Below, piece by piece: positions 31,327-41,035 of a stretch of 64,000 nucleotides of DNA; within the stretch, counting starts at the first letter, position 1, and each line of letters begins with the position of its first letter. The notes beneath the pieces are model-generated. The model saw nothing but the letters and a program-made list of their open reading frames with translations, was not told the origin of the DNA and made no database searches. The DNA comes from Azolla caroliniana (lineage: Eukaryota; Polypodiophyta): assembly GCA_043228905.1 (NCBI GenBank), contig JBHGNT010000012.1, positions 12,028,001 through 12,092,000 of the forward strand, written 5' to 3'. The translations under genes were made by a program, and so were the position numbers.

Positions 31327-33636
31327 TCAGTTTCGTTTCTCTTTTGTCCCGACTACTCGAAGTGGTATACCATCCGGTCTTTTCGGCGCCCTCCATATTA
31401 ATCCGTTTTCCAAGAAGAACTTTTGGACTTGCCTCTTCTTCCTTCGGATCTCGGCTCTTCTTCCTTTATCGTTTGTTGAATCCTCGGCCTCTTGTAACAT
31501 CTTTCTGATCATCAAGCTTTCTCCCTCGTATTCTTCTTCCCGGAATTCTCGGATTACGTTCACTTGGCATATGTGCTCCGACGCGAAGTAGTCTTCAGAA
31601 ACTTCTTCATTATCCGATTCGGTTATGTCGTCTCCGAACTGAGCCCTTGATAACATATCCGCTACCGCATTGTCCTTCCCCGAGATGTGTTGAACCTCCG
31701 GATTAAGCGACTTGACATATGCAACCCACCTTAGCATAGCTACATCCGGTATCGTACAACACCGCAACATCTCGAGTATCGGAAGACAATCCATCTCGAT
31801 CACCACTTCGGCTCCGATCAAATAATCCCGATCCGATTTTATCGCCGACACGACTCCCCACAGTTCTCTTTTGACTTGTGCATATCCACGTTGCCTTTCG
31901 TTGAGAACCTTTGCTCCAAATCGGATCGGATATCGCGAACCATCCGAGTCGGCTTGATTGATGACCCACCCGATACCGGTTGGACTTGTATCAACCATTA
32001 CTATGATCGGTCGGTCGTAGCTCAGCTTCTTAAGTGCTTCCGCCCGCCGAAGTGTCTTCTTCAATTTCTTCATGGCTTTGGTGTGTTCCGGTTTCCATTC
32101 GAATTTCTTACCTTTCCGCAACAAGTGGTAGAGCGGGTCCGCTATATGTGCATAGTGCGGAATCCATATGTGATAGAATGCACATGCACCGAGAAACCTT
32201 CGGACTTCGGATGTTGACTCGCATACTTCCTCCATAGCTTGAATCGCATCGATCTTTGTTGGTGACGGTCTTCGGCCGTAGGGCCCACATAGATGTCCGA
32301 CCACCAATATTTCTTCTTGCCCCAATGCCGATTTCTCCCCGGAAAGTGTTAGGTGCACATCTTCTAGCTTTCGCAACACTTTCTCGCAATCATGAATATG
32401 ATCGACCACGAACTTTCGACATCCCCGATCATCCATAGTCTCATCTTTTTCTTCTACCGCGCATCCTTTCATCGGAATGTCATCGAGGAACGGCATCGTT
32501 ATCTCCGGAATGCAGTCTTGAAGCACCTTGTTCATCGCGTTCATCATATGAGCAACCGAGTTTGTCGCTCCTTGTGGTAGTGTGCACATTCAGACTAATC
32601 CTATCGGTGTTCGCATGGTTGTGATGTCTTGGCTCTCCACGGCTAGTTGGAATTGGTCATACCCCGAGTATAGGTCTCCGATGGAGTATATCGCACGACC
32701 GGCAAAAGCTTCCGCAAATTCGTCCACTATCGGACCGACTCCTGAGTTCCGGATCGTGACCTTATTCACCGGTTGCAAGTCTTGGATAAATCGGAGTGAC
32801 CCATTCTTCTTCGGAACCGTAAACCATCGATTTGAGTACGGAGCAGTTGATGGCTCTAGAATCCCCATCGCCACCTTCTTCTTGAGCAAGTCAATGACTT
32901 TCGGAATATGCGCTCGTGGCACCAGAATCGGCTTCAGGTTCCACGGTACATGGTCAATCGTGAAGATCACCATCGGCTCTATTATTCTCGGATCGACGCA
33001 CCCTATCTCCCTTGATGTAAATGCAAACGCATTGCCGTGTTGCTCCAACATCTCGCGAAACCGTTCTTCTTCTTTTTGTAATAGGAACCCACCTCCACCG
33101 ATCCGAAGTTTCTTCCGGGTCTCATCCGTGAAGGCATGTACGATATCCACGGACTTCCGAAGTGTCGGATCTACCGAGACTTCTTTCCTCTTTTGTTCGC
33201 TATCGGCGGGTAGTGGTCCCGCAGCCGGTTTCACCTTCTTCTCCACTGTCTTGTATTTCGTACTTACCATTGCTTCTTCTTTGCGGAGCGTATCCAGCTC
33301 CATTTTCGCAATGATCTCGTACATCTCGACCGATTCCACCGGGACTACCCGGTTCCCTTGGATTTTATCTTCCGCAAGCTCTTCAAGTCGTTGTAGCGTG
33401 CTCCCATAGAACACTTCTTCGACTATCCCCACGATTTCTTCATATTCTTTTATTATTGATGCTGACCGCAACTTATCCTCCACTTGTCGGTATCCTTTCT
33501 TCAATCCTCCTGTTACGGTCGTGTACGTAGATGCCCCATCCGGACCGATTCGTACATGTTTTGCTCCGAGAGTTTTCTTCCTGTGTGGGGTATCAGGGCT
33601 TCTCGGACTATCACTTCCCCACTCCACAACAGTCCA
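31327..33636 (-). pseudogene. B2 reverse transcriptase and RNase H
   Basis: One frame with a TGA at about 32592 (CGA in the B1 equivalent) and another at 31329. RT landmarks: TVPKKNGSLRFIQDLQPVN, SGYDQFQLAVESQDITTM, TLPQGATNSVAHMM and MPFLDDIPMKGC, with Phe for Tyr in the YxDD box. RNase H follows: PIIVMVDTSPTGIGWVI, LPILEMLRCC, DNAVADMLSRAQF. The first coding residues depend on frameshifting from gag-protease. Confidence 0.93.
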
Positions 33637-33646
33637 CTTTAAAAAT
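33637..33646 (-). promoter_or_regulatory. B2 candidate -1 frameshift site at gag-protease stop
   Basis: Minus strand GAT TTT TAA ends gag-protease; the -1 frame reads TTT TTA AAG on into pol without a stop. Conserved with B1 and B3. Confidence 0.65.
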
Positions 33647-35693
33647 CCATTCTCACTTGGGACAAGAGTTCCCTCTTGTTCCTTTCGTGATTTGCTGGCA
33701 CCGTTAGGAATTGGACGGATTTCCCACCGTTTTGGCTCCGAATTCGCGCAAAAGCCGCACCGCTATCGAGCACCTTCGTCTTCATCCGTGATGCCGTGAT
33801 AAAGGGTTGGCCAAGGATGACAGAATGTGAAACCTCATCTTGCACGAAGAAATTTTGGTCGATCTCGACATCCCCGATCTTCACCGTCACATCCGGACAA
33901 GCCGCAAATAGATCTTCCGTTGCTTTGGTGGCCACCCGAATCTTCCATCCATGGTTGGTGTTAATAGGCCACTTCCCCTTCCGGTAGAACTCCTTGGACA
34001 TCAAGTTGATCTCCGATCCGTGATCAATCAATGCTAGCACGGGTTCTTTGATGTTGCCGATTCGGACCGGAGTCTCCGTAGTCGCGCGTGCCCAATGTGG
34101 CCTTGTATAGTGGGAGTTCGGAATTTCGTCCTCCACTTCGGCGTCGTTCATTAAAACGGTGTTCGCATTCACCCTTGGAGCATTTTCCTCCGTAGTTTGT
34201 CTTTTTCGCTTCACGAGATCCACGAGAAGATCGTGGAACTCCTTCTTTGCTATTCTGAGTAGCTCCCGAAGCGAGAAATCTACTCGGCTATCCAAGATCC
34301 TTTCCTCGAACACTCTTTTCAAGTCGGTTTGTTGTTCTATGTCCGAGGCGAGCTTGAATGCCAGAGTTGCCTTTTCTTTTTCCTTACCTCCAGAGTTCCA
34401 GCTTTTCGGTATCTTCGATGGCCCGCCTGCATCCTCCGTGCGTCGTCGTTTCTCGTCCACATACACCTTATGCAATTGACACAGGGCGTATACGCTATTC
34501 TTGTCGACAGGGCACTCCCATCCTGTAGCTTCCCGGACGCCTTCCGCGGTGCTTCGGATCTCGTTGGAGTCGGTTTTCTCGGTGTTTTCTAGAACTTCCG
34601 GCCAAAAAGATGTCTTTGCTCTCGATGACTCCCCGACACATATTCCCGCGGTTGTCGCATAGTTGCTTCTTGCCGCCAATTCCTCCTCGAGCACCTTCTT
34701 CATGCCGCCTTTCCGGAAGTTTGGTCGGAGTGGCTTCCGAGAGTCCATTGAATGAATCCGGTTTCCCTCGTAGTAGATGAGATCCCGCCGTAGCGCCTCC
34801 TTATGCTCGTCGCAATCCCTCCGATCGTGTTTGGCGCTATCGCACCATATGCACCGTCGGTCCATATACCTGGAGCTTGTGGGGCGGTCATTCGACTTCT
34901 TCACCATCGTGATCTTCAGATTCTCCATCTTCTTTAATAGTTGCTCCACCATAGATGCATCAATCCCCTTCTCGGTTGTAGTCTCCCGAGCCCTCGGTTG
35001 ATGGTCTTCCAATTCGTTTCTCGGTTTCAGAATCGGTTTCGGAATCGGTTTCGAAACCCTCTTTTCCTCGTTGGCAAGCCATTGCCCCCTCTTCGTGTAT
35101 CGCGCGACGATATCCCGCATGCTTTCCCATGTTTCGGTGAGGCCACTCTCCGTGGTCATGTCCTCCAAGAGCATTCCGAGATCTTTCCGGTCCCAGACGT
35201 CCACGGCTCGCAAGAACATGATCACCTTGTCCGGTACGAGGATAGCTTGATCTCTCGCGGACAACCTCCCGAACCGGCTTTCGAATGCCGAAAACACATC
35301 AACGACCTTCAATCCCTTGTCCGGCGTCTCCACCCAATCTTCGAATCCCCTTCGCGTCGCCTTGGAGGAATCCTTGATGGCGAATGTCCTCTTTAGCTCT
35401 TCTTCAAACGCCTCCCATGTCGAATTTTGCTGTCGTAGCCCATGGATGCTTGCTTGAAGCCCGTCGGTCGCCACCTGGTTGAAGGACGTCACTTGCAGTC
35501 CTTCCAATATTCCGCACCGTAGCATCTCCGCCTTGTAGTCCCAAAGATACCGCGACACATCTTTCCTGTTGAATTGCCCGTTTCGTTGCACGAGCCGCTC
35601 CACTGATGCCGCTATCTCCGACATCGCGCATTGTTCTTGTAGCATGCGCTCGAACATCATCGTCATGTTGCTAGCCTCCGGTTGATTTTCCAT
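33639..35693 (-). CDS. B2 gag-protease polyprotein, intact
   Basis: 684 residues from ATG at 35693, 20-40 bases after the primer site. Capsid-like helices fill residues 10-200 (WEAFEEELKRTFAIKD; FEDWVETPDKG). The zinc knuckle CIWCDSAKHDRRDC is at residues 281-294. A basic linker follows, then the protease LALIDHGSEINLMSKEFY around residue 557 and VEIDQNFFVQDEVSHSVILG. Would form the particle shell and mature it. No stop or frameshift, consistent with recent insertion. Homologous to B1 and B3 copies. Confidence 0.93.
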   Translation of the reverse strand: MENQPEASNMTMMFERMLQEQCAMSEIAASVERLVQRNGQFNRKDVSRYLWDYKAEMLRCGILEGLQVTSFNQVATDGLQASIHGLRQQNSTWEAFEEELKRTFAIKDSSKATRRGFEDWVETPDKGLKVVDVFSAFESRFGRLSARDQAILVPDKVIMFLRAVDVWDRKDLGMLLEDMTTESGLTETWESMRDIVARYTKRGQWLANEEKRVSKPIPKPILKPRNELEDHQPRARETTTEKGIDASMVEQLLKKMENLKITMVKKSNDRPTSSRYMDRRCIWCDSAKHDRRDCDEHKEALRRDLIYYEGNRIHSMDSRKPLRPNFRKGGMKKVLEEELAARSNYATTAGICVGESSRAKTSFWPEVLENTEKTDSNEIRSTAEGVREATGWECPVDKNSVYALCQLHKVYVDEKRRRTEDAGGPSKIPKSWNSGGKEKEKATLAFKLASDIEQQTDLKRVFEERILDSRVDFSLRELLRIAKKEFHDLLVDLVKRKRQTTEENAPRVNANTVLMNDAEVEDEIPNSHYTRPHWARATTETPVRIGNIKEPVLALIDHGSEINLMSKEFYRKGKWPINTNHGWKIRVATKATEDLFAACPDVTVKIGDVEIDQNFFVQDEVSHSVILGQPFITASRMKTKVLDSGAAFARIRSQNGGKSVQFLTVPANHERNKRELLSQVRMDF

Positions 35694-35713
35694 CTCCTTG
35701 CCACCCGGTCTTC

Positions 35714-35732
35714 ACGTCGGGTTCACCAACTG
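35714..35732 (-). other. B2 primer-binding site
   Basis: Minus strand CAGTTGGTGAACCCGACGTG directly after the 5' LTR. TGG at the expected spacing; tRNA identity not assigned. Confidence 0.8.
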
Positions 35733-36436
35733 TGTCGTGCCTTTCGGCTCCGGATCGTTGCGTGAGTCGGGTGGGAACCGCCGAGGTTTTTGACTAGGAG
35801 GAAGAGGAATACAACTTAAGGCTAGTTATGAACAGTGGAAAGAGAAGTAAGATAGCAATCTCGTGAATCCCACGAGTTTAGTGTATTTAAAACAATATTT
35901 AGATTATAAGAGTAATTTAGATGGCAAAATTCGTGAATCCCACGAATATATTAGATTGATCAATCCTTGTATATTAATCAACAACCTTATACATATTTCT
36001 CTCCTCCTTATATAAAGATGGAAGAGGCTAAGCATGGCTTCATGCTTTTTCACAAAAAGTGTCCATGCACACTAAATGTGCATGTGATGCTTTGTCATTT
36101 CCTAAGTATAGGGCTCATGCACGCTAGATGTGCATGAGTCACTTTTAATGTCACGTGTAAATAAAATATTCACACCCTAAAGAATACATGATTTTTACCT
36201 TTTAATAAAGGTATGTGTAAATAAAGGTCTTATACGTATTAAATCTATATGTATAACACTAAAGATAAGTTATTTCAATGGTAAAGTTGAAGTTTATCTA
36301 CGTGGAGGTGCAGGGTTTGAATCTTGCCCTATGCACGTGATAAATATTTTGACATATTATTTATTTATTTATATGTATCTAAATTCGGATATATTATTTT
36401 ATGGTTTTCACGTAGTGTGTGGAATACACTACGACA
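35733..36436 (-). repeat. B2 5' LTR
   Basis: Plus-strand TGTCGTGCC...ACTACGACA, 704 bp. Differences from 29353-30056 seen: three in the first 60 bases, one near 35861 and one near 36142. Confidence 0.96.
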
Positions 36437-37664
36437 GCGTGGATACAAAGTACCAGACTGTGGACCGGAAGGTGAGGCCAGTCGCGGCACCCTTGCCGGA
36501 GGGCAACGAGGAGCGGATAAAAGGGGTCACGTCGGACCCAAGTTTACGGAATCCGGCTGGCATAGGGCATCGGTTCACCGACATAACGCTACGGGAGCTC
36601 AAGGTAGGTGGGGGTGGCTTTCTACTGCCGGCGGAGGAGGACAGGTTTCGGAGAATGCTTGGAAGGCATGGGAAAGCCTTTGCGTTCTCGCCGGAGGAGA
36701 TTGGGTGCGTAGACCCGAGAGTTGTGGAACCGATGGTGATCTTCACGGTACTGCATGTGCCGTGGAATCTCAAACCGATTCCGGTACCCAGAGCTCACAT
36801 CCTGAAGCTGATGGAGGTGTTGAAACAGAAGGTCGAGATGGGCATCCTCTAACCGTTGCGTGCCGCATACTCGAATTGGTGGTTTACCGTGCCAAAGAAG
36901 AACGGCACGTTACGTTTTATTCAAGACCTGTAGCCGGTCAACAAGGTGACCATTCGGAACGCAGGAATCAGACCGACCATAGACGAGTTCGCGGAGGCCT
37001 TCGCCGGAAGGTCGATTTACTCTGTCAGTGATCTGTACTCGGGGTACGATCAGTTCCAACTAGCCGTGGAGAGCAGAGACATTACGACGATGCAGACTCC
37101 TCTCGGCCTAGTGCGGATGTTTACCCTACCACAAGGAGGGACGAACTTGGTGGCTCACATGGTGAACGTGATGAACAAAGTGCTCAGGGATTGTATCCCG
37201 GACATCACCATGCCATTCTTAGACGACATCCCGATCAGGGGATGCCCGGTGGAGGAAAAGGACGAGACAATCGGACCGGACGGATGTCGGAAGTTCGTGG
37301 CGACTCACATCGATGACTGCGAAAAGGTGTTGCAGAGACTAGAAGGCGCGAGGCTCACCTTCTCCGGGGAAAAATCAGCCTTCGGGCAATCAGAGATCAT
37401 GGTCGTCGGGCACCTATGCGGACCATACGGTCGGAAACCGTCTCCGGCCAAGGTGGAAGCCATCTCCGCGATGAAGCATGACTGCAATTCGGTTACGGAG
37501 GTTCGGAGATTCTTGGGAGCATGTGCGTTCTACCATATCTAGATCCCGCATTACGCCCACGTCGCAGAGCCCGGAGCCTTTGTATGGGTTGCTGAAGAAA
37601 GGGCGTAAATTCGCGTGGGGAGACAAGCATATGGAGTCAGTCTGAAAGATAAAGGAAGCACTTG
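36437..37664 (+). pseudogene. B1 reverse transcriptase, after B2
   Basis: DTKYQTVDRKVRPVAAPLPE, then HVPWNLKPIPVPRAHILKLM; TAA at about 36850, TAG at 36931, and RT core LYSGYDQFQLAVESRDITTM, FTLPQGGTNLVAHMVNVMNK, MPFLDDIPIRGC, VVGHLCGPYGRKPSP, RFLGACAFYHI then TAG. RNase H entry (KFAWGDKHMES-like) is cut at about 37664. Confidence 0.92.
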
Positions 37665-38140
37665 CCCTCCTAGGCAGACCTGCACAATTTCATCCTCCTC
37701 GACGGAGACGAGAGAATCACAGATGTCCTTGATCTTGGAGGTGTAATTAGCCACCGACATGTTTCGTTGTCGAACATTGCTCAACTCTTGCCTGAATTGG
37801 AGCTTTCTGGTTGTGGTGCTCGCGACGAAAATCTTGTTCAGATTTCCCCAAGCATTCCTCGGCGTCCTCACATCCCGAATGTAGCTCAGAAGCTCATCGC
37901 TCACACATCATGTGAAGCAGTAGAAAACTCTGCTTGCCGCTTGTTTGGAGGCAGGGAAATCTCTGTTTGTCGATTCGGGTGCTGGGTCATTAGCTCCATC
38001 AACATAACTCCAATAGCCATGCCCAAGCAGGTACTGGTGCATCTTGTACCACCAAGATGCGTAGTTGCTTATGTCGAGCTTCTCCATCGGAAATGAGCTA
38101 GCCATTCCTTTGTCCATTCTTTCTTTCTTCTGTTCTTCAC
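37665..38140 (-). pseudogene. Copia D gag (UBN2), interrupted by C
   Basis: Minus strand reads FPMEKLDISNYASWWYKMHQ, YLLGHGYWSYVDGAN, RVFYCFT, LLSYIRDVRTPRNAWGNLNK and IKDICDSLVSVEEDEIVQVC. The start codon lies across element C at 54955 (ATGGTGAA, then C, then CAGTGAAG). Truncated at about 37665 against B1, with a few bases of overlap at the junction. Confidence 0.9.
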
Positions 38141-38588
38141 TGTTACCGGTTAGGAACACGGTCTATGGTCAGTCCTTCGACCTAGACCTCCAAGTGATTG
38201 TGTAACAACGAATGGTAGCGTCTGTGCGTAATTCTTAGTGAGATACTTCCCGTAACCTAGCAACGTATAAGGGAGACGGCTACAACCGAGCTCCTTAGAT
38301 AGTGGGTTAGCGCAAACACCATTACTTACTCCTACGCTCTTAAAAATTACAGACACATAGTAGATTAACCGCAACTACACACAGATATTAGAGAAGAGAG
38401 AACTCTATTACGATATGTCTTTTCATTCAAAATTACACGCTCCCTCTATTAGAGGTTTTCTGCCCTTTATATACGCAGGGTCTGTTAGCCGTTCACGCTT
38501 CCCGCGTGAACCGTTACATGCGTTACAATATTATACTATTCCGTATTCTTGTGCTCTTGTCCATCGGTTACTATTATGGCGGACAACA
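38141..38588 (-). repeat. C 3' LTR
   Basis: Plus-strand ends TGTTACCGGTTAGG and GGCGGACAACA. A minus-strand TATATAAAGG lies at about 38474-38465. In element sense it is preceded by CCCACAGGCGTGCCAGG rather than a purine run. Confidence 0.95.
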
Positions 38589-38632
38589 CCTGGCACGCCT
38601 GTGGGACAATGCCATGGCACGTCGGACCCATC

Positions 38633-39240
38633 CCTTTAATCTTCTTCCAAAATGGCCCTAATGTTTGGCTCTGCTACGGTGTCCGTGTCCGGGGACGGCG
38701 TAGGGCCCGTAGGTGCATCGTGGTGTGGTTCCCCTGCTTGGTCGGGAGGGCTTCTCATGGTGTCACGATCGTCCTGTGTGGGCGGTCTGGGTTCTGTGGG
38801 CTCTTCTTGGGCTAGGGGGTTTGGTTCAGCCGTCGGCGGGCTTGCGGTCGGTCGCTTCCTCCGTGATGTTGGCCGTTGTTGTATGCTCTGGGGAGTGGGG
38901 TTGTGGTTCCTCTTGGTCCGCAACGTTCTCTGTGCGGTCGGCCGATAGCATATGCTCCGGTAGATGGGGTTCCTCTTGGGCAGTGGTTTCGCTGTCTGGT
39001 ATTGTGGGGGATTCCGCTCGCCGTTCCGCGTTGTTCACTGTAGTTGTAATTTCTGGTGACCTGGCATGAGGTTCCTCTTGTTCGGCAGTATTCGGAATTG
39101 GTGTCGCGATGGATTCCTCGTTTGTTCGCGTGCTGCTGGCTTGTGTGATTTGGTGAAACAGATCCTCTTGACTTTCACCAAAATCATCTAATAGCTGCGC
39201 GAGTTCTTCAGAATGTTGGTCCAGTAGCGTGCGATAGTCA
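38633..39240 (-). pseudogene. C ORF3 C-terminal tail
   Basis: Reads SEELAQLLDDFGESQEDLF, then a Pro/Glu/Thr-rich region (PNPLAQEEPTEPRPPTQDD) and ends IRAILEED. The A1 ORF3 ends with a similar acidic ILDILDEE after a Gln/Pro-rich zone. At least one frame change is needed. The coiled-coil middle is missing, removed when A1's 5' end was lost. Confidence 0.75.
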
Positions 39241-39263
39241 TGCGCTATCCGGCAAGAGGCAGG

Positions 39264-40463
39264 GGCTTATTTTATACTATCCGGCAAGAGGCAGGGGAGA
39301 GCATTCCCCAATTTGTCATCCGGTTTCAACGGATGCATAGTCAGCTTACCCGTGCACCCCCGGAGGAGGAATTACGGACGATATTCCTAAACGCGCTCTG
39401 GGAACCCCTACGCACGGTTTGCACGGTAATCGATTTCCGTACAAGTGCCATCGACCAGGTCATTGACCGGGTGAAAGAGATGGAAAAGACAAGCTCCTGG
39501 CTCACACTGGGCGCACTTCAACGGGCGTTACCGTCCGATAAAGACCTCCGGTTTCGGCAAGCAATACAGTGCACAACCTGCTTGAATTCCGGACACTAGG
39601 CTCTAGAATGCACTATGAGGACGCAATGTGTAATCTGTCAGTCCAAGAGCCATATGACGGATAGGTGCGAGTATAATCTGTTGACTCGGCAAGCACCGCC
39701 CGTCCGACAAATTGAGCCACGCAGCAGCCGGGACGAAGAAGACGAACGTTGGCGGCGAATGGACCGTGACCGACCGGCACAGGATGTCCGGTATGGCGAG
39801 CGACGGGAAAATGAGGTCCGGTATGGCAAGCGATGGGAAAATGATGTCCGGTACGGTGATCGGCGAGATAACTATGACCGGCATGATCGGCACCAGGATT
39901 ACAATAGACGATACGAACAATACGACCGGGAGCACTCCCCCGGGTATCGTCAGCAACGGGAGGAATACGGCCGATATAACGGGCAACCCCGTCAAGAGTA
40001 CCGTAATAAGAAGAGCTTTAACAAAAAACGGCATTTTAAAAAAGGCGGCTACCCCCGGGACCCGGAACAAGGCGCTCCAAGTAGCCAACCGGTACAAAAC
40101 CCTGCGCGTACCGTAGGACCTGCCCCGGGTACAACAGACAATGCTGAATCTAGCAATGCCCGGAAAGCCTACTGCTACTATTGCAGACAGGAAGGCCATT
40201 ATAGTAACCAATGCCCGATGAAGAGCTATGAAAAACGACCGACGGTAAATATGGTAGTCCCTGAGGTGGCAGACCTGTAGCAGGTGACCACAAGATCGAA
40301 GGGCATGGCCAAAGAATGGGAGACATAGGAGACCATCCGCAAACAAGCAACGGAATGGGTAAAGAAAGCAAACGAGTAGAATGTCACAGACTTACAGCAG
40401 CAAAATGAGAACACCGCAGGGCTTGCCGGCGGTAGTCACTCCGAGAACGAGACATGGCAGGCG
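39264..40463 (+). pseudogene. A1 gag, C-terminal part with three zinc knuckles
   Basis: GESIPQFVIRFQRMHSQLTR then CTTCLNSGH (TAG follows), CVICQSKSHMTDRC, an Arg/Asp/Tyr-rich spacer (about 39740-40000) and CYYCRQEGHYSNQC. All three are CX2CX4HX4C in design. Stops at 39598, 40278, 40327 and 40377 are in one frame. Confidence 0.88.
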
Positions 40464-41035
40464 TTGCAAGAATGCCAGATTACGTTACCACTAGGAAGAC
40501 TCCTACAACTCGTGCCTAGATTCACGGAAGGACTGAAGACGGCCATGACGGCAGGAGAACCATCACCGGCACCGGTACTCTTCTCGAATCCGGAGGAGGG
40601 ACCAACAGTGGTAGACACCAGCAGTCCGGTAATCACTGCCATTGTAAAAGGGAAAGAACTCCCCGGCACAGTTATAGACGGAGGCTCTGGGGTAAATGTA
40701 ATAAGCCTCTAGACGTGTGAGGACCTAGGAATCCACGAGTGGGAGCCGTGTCCGTTCTGGTTGCGGATGGCCGATACAAGCTCACAGCGGCCGACAGGAT
40801 TAATACGGAAATTAGAAGTCACCGTCGGCGGGCATACATTTCACATCTCGGCCGTAGTGCTACAATTACAGGCACAAGGTGCATACCCACCCACTATTGC
40901 TGGGGCGGCCATGGTTGAAAACGGCACATATCAAACAGAATTGGTGGAAAAAATATAATTACCTTCCGGCGAGGAAAAGCCAAGGTACGGGTACCAACAC
41001 AGCCAAGGACGAGCACTGGCAAGGAATGTACACCA
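40464..41035 (+). pseudogene. A1 protease
   Basis: KELPGTVIDGGSGVNVISL holds the catalytic Asp in D-G-G-S-G; a TAG follows at 40710. LIRKLEVTVGGHTFHISAVV precedes a frameshift near 40885. The same domain in A2 is uninterrupted, so the shift is private damage. Confidence 0.88.

Larger units (their letters stand above)
29353..36436 (-). mobile_element. Gypsy element B2, nearly complete and young
   Basis: Two 704-bp LTRs, primer site, gag-protease, pol (RT, RNase H, integrase) and polypurine tract are all present on the minus strand, 7084 bp overall. By eye the LTRs differ at only five positions. A four-base repeat GCGT flanks the insertion (29349-29352 and 36437-36440). Gag-protease is undamaged; pol has three TGA stops and a late frameshift. 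Confidence 0.96.
25813..37664 (+). mobile_element. Gypsy element B1, split by B2 and 3'-truncated
   Basis: A 5' LTR (25813-26506), primer site, gag and protease run to 29352, where B2 inserts. Pol resumes at 36437 and continues through reverse transcriptase to about 37664, where copia D sequence begins. With B2 removed at the GCGT duplication, the pol frame reads continuously (...DRTAR then VDTKYQTV). RNase H onward and the 3' LTR are missing. Confidence 0.92.

Noticed and set aside
34941-35396. 151-codon plus-strand frame opposite B2 gag
   Set aside because: Antisense of the intact 684-codon gag-protease; the same shadow appears opposite B3 (61957-62445).
36324-37031. 235-codon plus frame starting in the B2 LTR
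   Set aside because: It is an alternative frame over B1 pol; the true pol frame carries the RT motifs.
39603-40346. 247-codon minus-strand frame opposite A1 gag
   Set aside because: Hydrophobic complement of the Arg/Asp/Tyr-rich gag spacer; the plus strand has the zinc knuckles.
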